Positions 11,296 through 23,784 of a stretch of DNA of 64,000 nucleotides are shown piece after piece. The stretch lies in the NCBI RefSeq assembly GCF_031755915.1, contig NC_083389.1, forward strand, positions 27,225,501 to 27,289,500, read 5' to 3'. The translations under genes and the position numbers were made by a program. Each line of letters begins with the position of its first letter. Within the stretch, counting starts at the first letter, position 1. A model generated the notes under the pieces. That model worked only from the letters and a program-made list of their open reading frames with translations. It ran no database searches and was not told the DNA's origin. This DNA is from Ziziphus jujuba (lineage: Eukaryota > Streptophyta > Magnoliopsida > Rosales > Rhamnaceae).

Positions 11296-12289
11296 TGATA
11301 CGAACCTAGGACGACCTGCTCCTAAACCCGTATTATATTAGCCTGGATCTCAATTAAGTTCAAGTTCTAATGGAAAGGACCTCAACCCCTAACCACCCTA
11401 TGGTTAGAAACCTTGGTATAATGTAGACGCCACAATAGGGGATGGAAAACCTATTGATAAGTCAAGCTAAAACAACCAATTCTCTAATGGTGTTTTAGGT
11501 ATTCTCAAAGAACAAAGAGATAATTAATCTCACAAGTATTTTCTCAATCAAATAAAGTTATATTCTTATTGATAACTAAGCCTTTTAAATAGGCTTTGAA
11601 AGAAACAAAATAAACCCTAAACCTTTTTTTTTTTTTCAACGGGAAACGCACAGTAAATATAAAATAAAATTTCCACTTATATATACATATATAAAATCAG
11701 TAAAACGTCTTAAGATTGTTAGAAATAATGTATGAATATATATATGTAAATACATGTGGATACAACATAATAATGTAAAATAAAATTACATAGATATTCA
11801 GAAAATTTAGAATCTGTATATCCTTAATTGATCTGTTTTCTGGAAGTTTAACTGAGGCCTGTGTGATACCACAGTATCCTTAAGATGTTTTACGCCCACC
11901 GGTATGGGAGTTTTGTGACGAATATTTCCCAGGATACAATAGTTGCAAAAGCTTTCAGATCTAACATATCCGAAGTTTTTCTCTTCAAACTTTCAACGTA
12001 CCTTCACTATACCATTGTCATTGTTTTCTCTCTGTTTTTCACGTATTTCTCAAAAATCTATTTTTTCTCTGTAAAACTTCAAAAAACTGAAAAGAACATT
12101 TTCAAGTACGTGTAAGCTTCAAACTCTCACCAAAAGAGTTGTGTCCCCGTAATACTCTCTCCCACTAATTTCAAAATATTATTTTATTTATTAATTAAAA
12201 TAAATATTATTTTATCAAAACTCAACCAACCGAAAAAGAACCCAAAGCCCAAATCATTGACACATATGGGCCGGGCCGCAACTCTAACA
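11296..12289 (-). repeat. 5' LTR of the gypsy element (994 bp)
   Basis: On the minus strand it begins TGTTAGAGTTGC and ends GGTTCGTATCA next to the primer binding site. The partner LTR is outside the window, so the outer border rests on the TG start and has not been checked against a second copy. The flanking bases to the right are GAATT, the expected position of a 5-bp duplication. Confidence 0.7.
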
Positions 12290-12492
12290 GAATTTGCATG
12301 ATTTTGATAATGGGTTTGTGTTATTTATCATAGCTATTATGAGTGGAAGAAATCCGTTACTCCCTTAAATCCCCCTTAAAGAGATAAGCTCTATCTGAAG
12401 ATTAGTTCGTGCCCATCTATTTTATTTTTCCTCATCAAGTTTTCGAAAAACATATAATTTTTATTTTCCTTTTTGCATTAGTTAATTAACGG

Positions 12493-12531
<39 letters not shown>

Positions 12532-12792
12532 GGTGGAAAGTTAAAATAAATCTCTAGTAGAGAAAGAAAAAAAAAAAAAAGATTAGAGAGTTTGTATACA
12601 ATAGATTATTAATCACTAGACATGTAATCATTTTTTGTGTAATACCTGATAACTTAAAAAAAGAGACAAACTTGAATATGCATACACAATATAAACAAGA
12701 CTTGACTATGCATTATTCTGGTATATTATAATATATATAGCACTCATCTTAAATAAATATAAATATTAATGTTTTGAAGGAAAAAACACAAA
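12290..12792. other. spacer between retrotransposon and PR-10 cluster
   Basis: AT-rich DNA with an AT microsatellite at about 12495-12527. It contains the 3' flank of PR-10 gene A. No gene is seen. Confidence 0.6.
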
Positions 12793-13430
12793 CTAAGCAT
12801 AAGCATGAGGGTTTTGCAGAAGATAGGATTCTACAACTTTGTAAATCCCCATTGCCTTTTCTTTGCCACCCTTAATTTCCTCTTCATTGATTTCAAAATC
12901 CCCAATGGTGTTGTATTTACTTGTCATCTTACAAATGCAACCCCCATTATCATTATCAGCCTCAAATTTAGCCTCATAATCAATAGATTCAAGCTTGTCA
13001 CCCAATGCATCTCCTTCAATCAGACTGTATTTGCATACCAAATTCTCATGGTCGAGTTCATCAATCCGGTGCTTCACATATTTGAATTGGTGTCCTGCAT
13101 ATTATAAAATCCAAACAAAGTGATCACTAACTTTCTCATGTTTGATGAACTACAAAAATGCTAAATGTTCATATTATAACACTGATTTAAATGAAAACAC
13201 CGATAAGGGTACCATGACAACCCATAGCATACGCTATGTTATGTACCTTCAGTGAAGTTAACTTGTTCAATGCTCCCAGCACCTCCATCCCCATGGATAA
13301 CATCTACACTTGCTATGAACTGGGGCAAGAGTTTTGGTATCAAATTCCTGGAATCAACCATTAAAGCCTTGAACAAACGAGATGGGGCAATTGGGCATGG
13401 AAACTCTTGTGTAAAACTTGTAACACCCAT
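12793..13430 (-). CDS. PR-10 / Bet v 1-like protein, gene A (divergent type)
   Basis: Two exons, 13430-13247 and 13094-12793, with a 152-bp GT-AG intron, encode 161 residues, against about 158-160 for the family. The start was set at MGVTSFTQ. An in-frame Met three codons upstream is less likely because paralogs begin MGV. Exon 1 keeps the glycine-rich loop GDGGAG (residues 47-52). Exon 2 has the Bet v 1 core [12 protein letters not shown] and the C-terminal helix, ending HAYA where most paralogs end DAYN. Unusual features are CICKMTSKYN in the core and NFTEG at the exon junction, both shared with gene B, so A and B form their own branch. The family binds hydrophobic ligands in the cytosol; the ligand here is unknown. 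Confidence 0.88.
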
Positions 13431-13486
13431 GATTTGCAATCGTGTATGTTAGAAATACAGTAGTAGGAAGAGATGTCAGAAACTGG

Positions 13487-13496
13487 TTATATATAG
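13487..13496 (-). promoter_or_regulatory. TATA box of PR-10 gene A
   Basis: CTATATATAA on the minus strand, about 57-66 bp upstream of the ATG. The spacing is tighter than for the other members. Confidence 0.5.
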
Positions 13497-13879
13497 AGGG
13501 TTAGGAAATGGTGGAGACCAAATGGGGGCAATACGTCAAAGATTCAAGTTTGAGATGTGACCAAGAAAAAAAAATGAAAATTTGGCCAAAATCCTATTTC
13601 AAAAAGTTGAGAAGTCAAAAATGCAGCCATAGAATGGTTTACATAACCTTTTGAGTCGGCTTAATTGGACTTGACTACACACTTCAAAGATTTTAGGAAG
13701 AAAAATCACATTAGGCGGTTCTCTTTGGGTGGATAGAGAGCTTTATTTGACCACCAACTTATTCCTATTGATCAGCAATAATAATTTTGGTTTTCCTTAA
13801 TATCTAAAAAATTGATAAATTTAGAAGTCAATGAAATATTATTATCTGTGTTACACATTTTTTAAAAGTTTTATTGCCC

Positions 13880-13919
<40 letters not shown>

Positions 13920-14761
13920 GGTTTTGTTTTTTGTGGCTTCTACCTTGTCGTTCTTTCCAATTTATTTATACTCCTTTCGTAGGATGGCCTTTCAGTTGGA
14001 CTGATGGTCCTGAAATGAAACGTAATCAGGAAAAGAAAATATAAAAATAGAGTGTTTTATTTCAGCCCAAGTTTATTTTTTTACGCTAAATACGTTTACA
14101 TTCAAAACGTATATTTATAAATTATTAGCTTTTAACATTGAAATTGTGTATCTGCTTTTATTTATTATTTATTTTTTTGTTAATTAAAAGAGGCATTTAA
14201 GTTATAAACTTCCAATTGGCAGTATGTTTCCAATATCAATGTGTAGCTTGAATCACTTTGTAACCAGCCAACTGATTTGTTCTTTTTAAGCCTTTCACTT
14301 CCAATAAATTTTATGTTTTTAGATTCTGATTCCGTACACGAATCATTTGAAGTTAATTTCCTAGACATAATTTTAACTGTTTCTTTACCAAAAAATAAAG
14401 GTAAAATATCTATAAAAAAGATAATCAATTATCGTCATCATTGTAAGAAAATTTCAACTTTCACAGATTTGGTGAAAATATTCGTAGCTTGAATTTCATG
14501 GGTCCAATGCATATAGATCAAATCTACCTGGGTTTTTTCATGCCCTTTTGCATCTCACACTTGTTTAAATCAAATCCAAAAAACTAAGAATGTTTTGGTT
14601 TCCACATCAATCTTGTACAACACCAGGAAACAGAGACAGAAAAAACAGAGGAAAGACCAAGAAGAAGAGTCTGTAAGATTTATTGCTTCAAAATACAAAA
14701 TTCACAAAATAAACAGAAAAATATTATATATATATATATATATATATAATTTTACTTAAAA

Positions 14762-14800
<39 letters not shown>

Positions 14801-14811
14801 CTGTTTGCTTT
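13497..14811. other. spacer between PR-10 genes A and B
   Basis: Promoter-side DNA of gene A, with TTGAC-type W-box cores (minus strand, near 13538 and 13615) and a run of 29 T at 13891-13919. The right part is the 3' flank of gene B with an AT microsatellite (14725-14749) and a GA microsatellite. No further gene is seen. Confidence 0.55.
14764..14799. repeat. (GA)18 microsatellite
   Basis: A near-pure GA run that begins about 12 bp beyond the stop codon of PR-10 gene B, so it probably lies in the 3' untranslated region. Confidence 0.9.
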
Positions 14812-15455
14812 TCAAGCATAGGCACGAGGATGAGCAAGAAGGTAAGCCTCCACAACTTCATACAAACCAATAACTCTGTCCTTGCCAAGCTCAAGATCAA
14901 GTTCTGTGATTTCCACACCTTCTCTTGCTTTATACTCGGTTGCAAGTTTACAAATACATCCTCCTCCACCATATCCTTCAAACTGAACCTCATAGCTCAC
15001 ATATTCAAGCTTGTCTCTCAAAACATCATCCCCTTCTATCAATGTGAATTTGCACATCATAGCCTCCTTATCCAGTGCATCAATTCTATGTTTCATATAT
15101 CTGTACGGACATGCTGCATAAGTATAAAAACCATGCCTTTACATATCATTCAGATAAATACATACATAGACATATAGATATAGATCTGAGGATTTGAGGG
15201 ATGTATGAGAAACCCAATACAGCAATACTACTAACCTTCAGTGAAGTTGACCTGTTTGACGCTTCCAACTTCTCCATCACCTTCAATAAACTCTATGCTT
15301 TCGATAGAGGAAAACATGAGCTTAGGACAAATGATGTGGGAATCAAGGATCAAGGCCTTGAACATCCTTTGGGGAGTGACAAGGGTTTTGAATCTCTGAG
15401 TGACTCTGGTTAAACCCGTGCTTGGTTTCTGAAACTCAACACTATTTGGATCCAT
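14812..15455 (-). CDS. PR-10 / Bet v 1-like protein, gene B (divergent, N-terminal extension)
   Basis: Exons 15455-15236 and 15113-14812 with a 122-bp intron encode 173 residues. Compared with gene A there are about 12 extra N-terminal residues (MDPNSVEFQKPS), and no Met exists at the normal MGV position, so 15455 is the only reasonable start. The glycine-rich loop, GxGGxG in the family, reads GDGEVG (residues 59-64): one loop glycine is replaced by Glu. Exon 2 has LIEGDDVLRDKLEYVSYE, then GYGGGGCICKLATEYK, and ends RAYA. It shares NFTEG and CICK with gene A. Sequence is intact, but the altered loop and the extension suggest changed ligand or nucleotide contacts, or relaxed constraint. It could be a young pseudogene if not expressed. 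Confidence 0.82.
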
Positions 15456-18400
15456 TTTTTCAAAGAGAAAAAAATTAAAAAAAAAAAAAAAGTTGGGTTT
15501 AATTTGTTTGGAAGGAGAAGATAAAAAAGAGGAGTTGAATATTTTTGAGATGGGGGAAGAATCTTATGAAGGAGAAAGCCTTGATATTTTGCAGAAAGGA
15601 GGTGTCAACTTGGTATTGGAATATGATTATTTTAAGGGTCAAATTTTCAAATCTAACAAGTTATTGTGATTGCAATATGTTTATGTGTCTACAAAGTCCT
15701 GGAAAAAAAGTCTTCTCTTTCTCACATGATAGCATCCACCTAACTTAGTTGGGCACCTTCTTTTTTTTTTTTCCCTTTTTTTTTACCCTAATATTTATTA
15801 TTATCTTTTTATTCAATTCTATTGGTGAGCGAGCTCCTCAAGTTCATGTCCATGTTACAGCATTGGCTATTTGATAACTTCAACTTGAGAATTCCTTTTC
15901 GGCTTTCTGCTTTCCACTTGGGGCTTTGGCCTTTGGGAAAGAAGAAAAATGATTTGATTTCTTTTTATAGGATTGTTTGCTTTGCTTGGGTTGGGTTTGC
16001 TTTGGATGCATGCAATGTCCTTTCTTTTTGGGCTCTGATTTTGTCCCACTGGGTCCTATAGAGACCATTTAAAATCAGGCCTCCAGTTCTTTCTGAGGTC
16101 CAGTGAAAAGGTAGCGAGAAGGGTATATGCTTACTGGGCATAGGAACACAATATATATATATATATATATATATATACACGGAAATTCTATACTGAGAAA
16201 GATCCGTATGAAAACTGCAGTATCAGTGATGATTTTTCGTAGTATTAACGATGGTTTTTTAGAAAATCGTCACCAATACTATGAAAAACCGTCACCAATA
16301 TTATAGTCCACATGAGTACCGTCCACACCATAAACGGACTGTATATATATATATATATATATGTTATATCTTTTGAGTAATATAATTAGTTTTTAGCTTT
16401 TTTTTATTATTTTATTTTTCTTTGTATCATATATTACTTAATAATAATTATAGTTTATTAAATCTCTTAAATGACAATAAATTTGAAAAAAAAATTAAAA
16501 TATAATATAATTTGAAATTGTATTTAATTTTGTGTTTTTTTTTCTTTTTTAATTTTACAGTTAATTTAAATGTCTAATAAATTCTAACTACCACTTAATA
16601 TAAGTAAATTACACAAAATTAAATACAAAAAACCTAAAAGAAAAAAAAAACTAACTACATGGTGAAACAACACCTAATTACTTCATAAGTTACTTCAAAA
16701 TTACTTTATTTTTACTCTTGAAAATCAGTTTTTTTTTTTTTTTTTCATATGTACATGTGGATATAACATACAGTTAAACTATATCGTGGATCATTATTAC
16801 GGTGGACCTAATAACTTTTGATCTTAGTTACGAGCCCTCTTGTATTTGGTCCAAATTGAGAATTGACACACTCACAGAATTTAACTAGAAATACAAACGC
16901 TACCAAAAACATGATCTTTAATAACATTTTCAGGATTTCAATCACGAAAAGTGTCATGGTAATTAAAAAATGAAATAAAAATTCCATATATAAGAACATA
17001 TATATTTGGATTCATTCATTTATGACATGTATTTTTCCATAATTTCTATTAAATTAGAGTATTGGATTTGAAGTGACATTTGGTGGACACAATGGACTAG
17101 TCACCGAAACCCAATTAAGACAACACAAATAAGGTGTATGTAGTGTACAAGTTGCATCCTGGCAGCCAACACCAACAAAAGTCATCACGTCATCCATCAT
17201 TCCTATACATACAATCATGAAATTGATGTATGCCTTCATATCCACCACATTTAATTAAAACCATCCAGCACTCAGGGTCAATCAAATGGAACAAAACCAT
17301 TGTAGTATTATGGTTTGAGATTGTGGTTCGATTATCACACACTTTATTTATACCTTATGATGTATTTTAATGTGCTCGAATTGTAATTAGAAGACGGTGC
17401 TACAAAGGCTTCATATCATTAATATAACCTTGAAAAATTATAAGGTAGATCAAATTGGTATGACAGTCCAAATAACTTCTAAATCGATGAATCTAATTGA
17501 AAAACCATTTTTATTAAAAAAAAGAAAAAAAGAAAAAAATTACAACCATCCAGTTTGGCCTATTATAAAATAAGGGTTTCCTTATTCCTATGGAACTTAT
17601 TCCCTTCAAAATTAATACTGAAATGATGGCTTTTAGGTTTTGGATCTCATGAGATCCCACAGTTAAAATACATAATTTTTCTCTTCTTTTTTTCTTTTAG
17701 AAAAATATATTTAATAGACCATCAAAGTGGTACTTTTCATATTCTATTTAATTATTATTTTAGTACCATTTGCATTTCTTAGATCTGTTGTAAACTTAAA
17801 TTATTTTTTAAATTAAAGTGAGAGCAAACTGCTCCCAATATAGGTCTCCTGCAGAAAAATTCTGGGTCATTTTTACAATAATTTTTAATTTTTTATTTCA
17901 AATTTTATTCTGAGTCTTTATGCCCTTTAATAGAATTTAATTTTTCTGTTTACTTTATTTATTTCACCGTCTAGAAGGTCAGCAATGGAGAAATCTATTT
18001 ATAGAAAAATTAAAAAGAAAAAAAAAAACAAACAAAAGAAATTGAAAGCATGTAAAGACTTAGCGGTTGCATTCATTTGTGAGTTCTCTTTACGCAATTA
18101 AAGTTGGGTGGCAGAAGAAGAAGGAAGGTAAGGGGGATTTAAAGCTACATGTGACATCAAAAGCAAATATAATATCTTCTTAGTTCTTATCTTCTAATTC
18201 AACGTAAGGTTTCAGTCATTTTTGCCATTTCGCTTTCAAAACCCCCAAGACCCGTCGAGGCTATAGAAATTTGGAAAACCATTTTCTACGAAACTTCTAG
18301 GCCAAGAAAATAATAATAATGATGACAAAAAATGAAAAAAAAAATTTTTATTTCCTATATTTAATTTTGCATAATTTTACTACTGTACAAAATATTCGTA

Positions 18401-20002
18401 TTTCATTTTTATTGTGGTTTATGTAAACCTAGGAATTTTTTGAGGTTTTTTTGTTTTTTTTTTTTTGAAATAAGGAATTTTTTGAGTTAGGAGCATGAAG
18501 TTGTCTAATTCAGCGATCAAGAAATTTTTATTTATTTTTTTGGGGTGAATAACAGAGATCACGGATTTCGTACAGGTATGTTTTTGGAACGATGTATCTG
18601 GACATGACTGGGTTTATATTGTTTTGCTTAATATTCCTTGTCTATTTATAATGTACATCATGAACCTGGACGTATTTACCACCGACAGATGGGATGTATT
18701 GTACTATTTTTAAGAGTTGCCCACACAGATTGAAATTTTCTTTCATAAATTTTTTTTTCTAACCAACAAAGTATTTCACATCATTTTAAAGAATTATTAT
18801 CTTATTTATTTTTTAATTAATATTTTTAAATGAAATGGTATGTTTCTTTTTTCATTGTTTTTTTTACAATGTCCATTTTGTATATTTTATTTCTATACTT
18901 TCTTAAAATCTGCAAAATTTATAAATAGAAAGGAGATAAGTGTAATTTTTCCTATTAAGAGTCTTTTTGTTTGTCTAATACCGAAAGTAAAAATAATCAG
19001 TTTTTAAGGTATTACTTTAGTACAGAATTTTTAACTTATTTAATTTAGCATTATCCTAAGTTATCATGAAAGGCCTGCTTCAATTAAAGAATTGTTCTCC
19101 AATCTTTTACTTACACTTGATATTGATTGCACAAGTTTTGAGACATATTAAAGTAGAAATCTTCTTCTCTTAATACCACTCAACACCAACTCGTCTCATG
19201 CAGTACACGAATATGATGTGATGGATATGAATTTGGATTTAGTTTTGATGTCGTTTTGGCTAGATCTAGACTGAAAATGACAAATTTAATATAATTTATT
19301 AATTTTTTTAGTGATTAATTAAGTTTTAAGATATTTTATTTTATTCTGGTAATTGTTTTGGATGAGAATGATACCCATTACATACTTTACTACTTATCTT
19401 GTTATAACTTAGGTACTCAGAATGTTACCGCATGAACAACCATGTGGCATTTTTAATTTTTTTTAAGAAGATGTCGATCTTGGGTTCTTTTTTTTAATTG
19501 AACTTTATTAGCTAATATTTATGATGGAATTTATAGTGAAGTAATTTCTAATCTTAGTTATTTGATAAAAATAAAGTCAAGTTGCTGAATGGTTCTTTGG
19601 CAAATTTTGTGTACAAAATTTGGTTTTCCTAATACATTTTTTCCTAGTGTTCTATCTTCGAAAGCTTTAAAGGATAGGTCTCTCTGTAGATTTTCATGTC
19701 ATAAATATATGTTCCGAGTATTTTACCAAATCAAAAGAAATTAATAAACCAATTATTTGGCAATATATATATAGATGTATATAGCAATTACAGGATACTT
19801 TTGATTATGTTTATAATATTATAAGAAACCGATACAGTTTTACTTTCACTATGAAACCTTAATACAAGCAGAGAGAAAACCACAAGCAACAGTTACTGCA
19901 TGATCACAACAGCAAAATCCTTATTATCAAACCCCATGGAACACCATGATGAAAAGCCACACTCAGATAATATAAACAAAGAGCCTTTTTTTTTTTTATA
20001 AT
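15456..20002. other. 4.5-kb gene-free spacer between PR-10 genes B and C
   Basis: AT-rich sequence with microsatellites at 16151-16177 and 16342-16362, a foldback element between them, and homopolymers (for example poly-T near 16729-16745). The part upstream of gene B has a TTGACC-type motif (minus strand, near 15635). Short ORFs here have no recognisable domain. I see no gene. Confidence 0.6.
16221..16300. repeat. foldback (MITE-like) segment
   Basis: The arm 16228-16245 (GATGATTTTTCGTAGTAT) matches the reverse complement of 16276-16293 at 15 of 18 positions, with a second, inner imperfect arm (ACGATGG... / ...AAAATCGTC). CACCAATACTATGAAAAACC is followed by a near repeat, CACCAATATTATAG. 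The segment sits between two TA microsatellites. It looks like a small non-autonomous DNA element or its subterminal part; family not assigned. Confidence 0.5.
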
Positions 20003-20601
20003 TTAGTTGTATTCATTAGGATTCTCTTGGAGGTACTTCTCAACAACCTTGAAGAGATGAGAAGCCTTTTCTTTCCCTTCCTTGATTTTGTCCTCGGTGA
20101 TACCGTGGTCGTCGCTCTTGGTGTGGTATTTGCTAACACTCTTGATGATGGATCCTCCATCAGCTGCTACGAACTTGGTCTCGTACGAGATCTTCTCAAG
20201 TTTGTCTGTCAAAGCATCGCCTTCGATCAAACTGTAGGCGTAGACGAAGTTGTCTTTGTCAATCACTTCAATTTTGTGCTTCACATAGCTGAGATGGCTT
20301 CCTGAAGATCATATCAAACATTGAAAAAGCACTTCCAAAAAACAAAATGAACATGGTGATCATCATGGACAGACTAAAAATTATGTAATTAATTAAACTA
20401 ATAAGTAACATACTAACCTTCGCCGAAGTGGACCTTCTTGATGGATCCGGCCCCACCATCTCCTTCAATGATTTCTACGGATTTAACTGCGTTTGGAGCA
20501 ACCTTTGGAATGAGGTTGTCTGCATCAAGAACAAAAGCCTTGAATAGCCTAGCAGGAGCAATAGTGGAAGTGAATTCTGATTCATAAGTAATAACACCCA
20601 T
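20003..20601 (-). CDS. PR-10 / Bet v 1-like protein, gene C
   Basis: Exons 20601-20418 and 20301-20003 with a 116-bp intron encode 160 residues, the standard family length. The frame opens six codons earlier (MFFFII), but MGVITYES is the conserved PR-10 start. Residues 47-52 are GDGGAG, the phosphate-loop-like motif, and exon 2 carries [20 protein letters not shown] and an amphipathic C-terminal helix ending NEYN. It belongs to the C/D/E/F group, marked by [10 protein letters not shown] and [18 protein letters not shown], and is the most diverged of that group. Compared with D to F it stands further apart (2.8 kb), so it probably arose in an earlier duplication. Close relatives are annotated as Pru ar 1/Mal d 1-like allergens; a biochemical role is not shown. 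Confidence 0.93.
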
Positions 20602-20737
20602 GATGATAAAAAAAAACAAAAAAAAAAAGGTTTAAAAATTCAGATAAAAAAAGAAGAATTAAGAGAATTTGTTGAAACTGAAGTTATTTATTTATTATAT
20701 TTGTTTCTGAGTTGATGAGAAGTGCATACTAGAGGTT

Positions 20738-20747
20738 GTATTTATAG
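20738..20747 (-). promoter_or_regulatory. TATA box of PR-10 gene C
   Basis: CTATAAATAC on the minus strand, about 140 bp upstream of the ATG. The same CTATAAATA box recurs upstream of several paralogs at similar distance. Confidence 0.65.
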
Positions 20748-22781
20748 GACTAAGAGTGAAGGGTAACCTGCGTAAAATTTCCCCCGTATATTATTAGTTT
20801 AATCAAGTTGATATTTGTTTATTCGATAACTTTAATCTGATAAGAAATTAAAAATACTAATTTATGAGGAAATTTTGTAGTTTAGTCAAAGTTGGCTCCT
20901 GGAAATGATGGCCTTTTTGTGTAGCATACTCACAACCAAACAAAATAGATAATAATGTTAATAGAGATATAAGCTGGGATTCTAGATGTGCATCCGAAGG
21001 TTGAATAATTTCCCCCATAAATACGAAATATATCACATGAAAGAGGGAACAAAAATAACCATATAGTTTTTGTACATACATAATATTCAAAATAAGAGTG
21101 GAAAAACATAGATTTATATACTTTGACATATGCATATATATAGAGTTTGCCGACAAATAGTCTCTCTCTTCTAACGTGGAAAATGGGGAAGAACATGGAA
21201 TCATGAAACTTCTCCTTTATCTTTTTGAATAAAGAGTTGCACCGCTTTCCTTGAGATGTAGACCAATACACTAGCAAGACAAATCACCATCCAAGGTTTT
21301 TTAGCAGTTTTGGTTAATATATATCATTAATTATTACTTGGTTTTTTATGATATGTTTTATGAAAACATTACTGATAAATCAATATTATTAATAATCGAA
21401 TACAGAGAAATGTGTAAATTTCTCCCTCTTTTTTTTTTTTTTTTTTTTTTTCGTTTTCTTTTGTGTGGTTCAAGATTTTAGGCATGCATGATGGCAGGCA
21501 GAGTCAACATTGGCTAACAATTAAAGACCTCAAGTTTTCATTACTAAAGCATTTGAAAGTAAACGTTCACATGATTTACGCCACTAATACATACTGTATC
21601 ATCTGTAATTATAGTAGCAGAGCACAGTGTTGGCAGTAATTAAGGCATAGAATGATGAAAAAGTTCTGGGCTTCAGACAAATCTATTTACTTTGTAGTTA
21701 AATAATACAAAGTATAAAAGGATAACTTCGTATTAATTAACTATGGTTCTATAGCTATATATTTACTGCAGCAGTATATACTAACACATATTACCTGCCC
21801 CCAGCAACTAACCATGGTCACAAATTTTTTATTGTTTAGGCCATGTTTAGACTTTGGAACATATAGAGGGAAAACATTAGTATAAAAACTTTAATATATT
21901 AAAAATATTCCTTATTCCCCAACAACAGAAACAAACAATAATCTCCTTATGCTTCATGGTTGAGAATGATAGTCCAGATGGGTTTGTGGAATTCTGAAAT
22001 ATGCTTCATTGGTTTCTTAATTATTAAAGTCCATTATTCTTTCTTTGTTTAGTTTATATATGTATTTTTGAGGATTAGAGAGGATTCTTTGAGCCATAGC
22101 TTATCATCCATTGGTAAGAGGTAATGGTTTTAGAAATTTTCATCTAATATGCATGAAAACAGGATATTAATTATATTGATTGTCGGCTTGTGATGCAGCC
22201 TAACGAGTTTACTGGTTGCTTAGTTGGAAATTCTTTGTAATGATCCAGTCCAGAAGGTCAAGAGATAGAAATATGCAAACAAGCAAATAGATGAGAAAAG
22301 TTCAGATAAATTTAGTGATTATCTAACAAGTATTAACACTGTATATGATGCTTGGATTGCTTTGTTTAGCTATAAATTATTGAAAGAAATACCAGACTGG
22401 TAACCCAAAAAGTTATATGCCGATGTAAAACTTATATTTCTTACTGATATTGCTTTGTTGGGCTTTGCAAATGCTGGAGGTCCCCTGTCTTTTGCTCTGC
22501 TTTTGCTATGCATTTTATAAAAGAAGTGGATAATTTACTTTTTGCAATTATTTTATATCTTTCATGATAAGACATCAGATGCTTTTATTTGATTTATAAT
22601 AAAAGAAATACAATGTTCACACTATAACATTCTCAAAAAAAATACAAGCCCAAGGCAGATATTGATGGGCCATAACAACAGTAATAGTATAATCACACTT
22701 CAATGAAAACTATATAGATGTAACATGTAAAAAATCCGAAATGGTTTCACTGTTACAAGCCTCAGAGATTATAAAACTGAT
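20748..22781. other. spacer between PR-10 genes C and D
   Basis: Contains gene C's upstream region (a TTTGACTAAA W-box-like motif on the minus strand near 20882-20891), a long T run (about 21428-21451) and, from about 22330 onwards, the 3' flank of gene D. That flank is recognisably similar to the 3' flanks of E (about 25080-25440) and F (about 28370-28860). No additional gene is seen. Confidence 0.6.
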
Positions 22782-23376
22782 TTAGTTGTATGCATCAGGA
22801 TTCTCTTGGAGGTACTTCTCAACAACCTTGAAGAGATGGGCAGCCTTCTCTTTTCCTGCCTTGATTTTGTCTTCAGTGATATCGTGGTTGTCGCTCTTGG
22901 TGTGGTATTTGCTGATGCTCTTGATGATGGATCCTCCATCAGCAGCTATGAACTTGTTCTCGTATGAGATTTTCTCAAGTTTGTCTGTCAAAGCATCTCC
23001 TTCGATCAAACTGTAGGCGTAGACAAAATTGTCTTTGTCAACTACTTCGATCTGGTGCTTCACATAGTTGAAGTGGCTCCCTGCATATTCAAAACATTGA
23101 GAAAACTTGTTTGTACTTATTTTTTAACAGTTTGAAAACTAGTTCATTAACATAATAATCATGGAGATAATGATGTATGAAGTAAAGCTAACCTTCGCCG
23201 AAGGTGACCTTCTTGATAGATCCAACTCCACCATCTCCTTCAATGATTTCAGCGGACTTAATTGCGTTAGGAGCAATCTTTGGAATGAGGTTGTCTGCAT
23301 CAAGGACAAAAGCCTTGAACAACCTAGCTGGGGGGATAGAGGAGGTAAACTCTGATTCATAAGATAGAACAGCCAT
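22782..23376 (-). CDS. PR-10 / Bet v 1-like protein, gene D
   Basis: Exons 23376-23193 and 23080-22782 with a 112-bp intron encode 160 residues. The product starts MAVLSYES instead of the MGV of most paralogs. The glycine-rich loop is GDGGVG and the second exon has [40 protein letters not shown] and the end NPDAYN. It is very close to E and F and lies 2.7 kb from E in the same orientation, a tandem duplicate. Splice junction codons G|GG AGC are conserved. All features look functional. The upstream region is homologous to that of F, but the W-box TTTGACC found in E and F is changed here (TTCGATCAAA). Confidence 0.93.
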
Positions 23377-23490
23377 GATGACTAAAAGTGCTTGAAAAAT
23401 GAGATAGAAAGCGAAGAATGAAAGACTAGGAGTGTATTTGCTGAAACTAGAAGGAGTTTTTGAGGTGAAGAGAAATGCATATAAGAGGTG

Positions 23491-23500
23491 CTATTTATAG
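23491..23500 (-). promoter_or_regulatory. TATA box of PR-10 gene D
   Basis: CTATAAATAG on the minus strand, about 115-125 bp upstream of the start codon. Confidence 0.65.
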
Positions 23501-23660
23501 ACTTTTTGTATGTCTCATGCAGATCAATTGACTTAGGCATGCAGTTTCAAATTGTATGCTTTCATATTCACTGTGGAATCTTCTATTTGATCGAAGAAAA
23601 TGACTGAATATTAATTCTGAAAGAACTGCATTGACTACTATTTTGCTTTTTGCTGAAGGA

Positions 23661-23669
<9 letters not shown>

Positions 23670-23691
<22 letters not shown>

Positions 23692-23694
23692 TAT
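23670..23694. repeat. (AT)n microsatellite in the gene D upstream region
   Basis: A pure AT run preceded by an A run. It is absent from the corresponding upstream region of gene F, so it expanded after the duplication or was lost from F. Confidence 0.8.
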
Positions 23695-23784
23695 AAAGAA
23701 AATGGTCAAAACTTTGAGCCTCCAAGTTGCATATCAAGGTTTTTCATATTATTTTTTTCTAAAATCCATAAGGTACGTTCTCAT

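Larger units (their letters stand above)
1..12289 (-). mobile_element. Ty3/gypsy LTR retrotransposon, left end outside window, nested with two younger insertions
   Basis: Read on the minus strand from right to left, the parts are in the expected order: 5' LTR (11296-12289, TG...CA), a primer binding site beside it (11282-11293), a leader of about 1.1 kb, gag-protease (1736-3511), and the C-terminal part of pol (1283 down to about 223). The order protease then integrase tail, the gag with a CCHC knuckle, and the integrase tail motifs point to Ty3/gypsy. No reverse transcriptase, RNase H or integrase catalytic core is present between 1284 and 1735, so the element is internally deleted and non-autonomous. 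The 3' LTR is not in the window. The hAT element 3524-10124 and the solo LTR 555-1052 inserted into it later. The lineage within gypsy is not assigned. Confidence 0.85.

Noticed and set aside
20602..20619. Upstream in-frame Met codons of PR-10 genes C, M and A
   Set aside because: All intact paralogs except B start at MGV/MAV/MGA. The extra codons are not conserved and lie in the leader.
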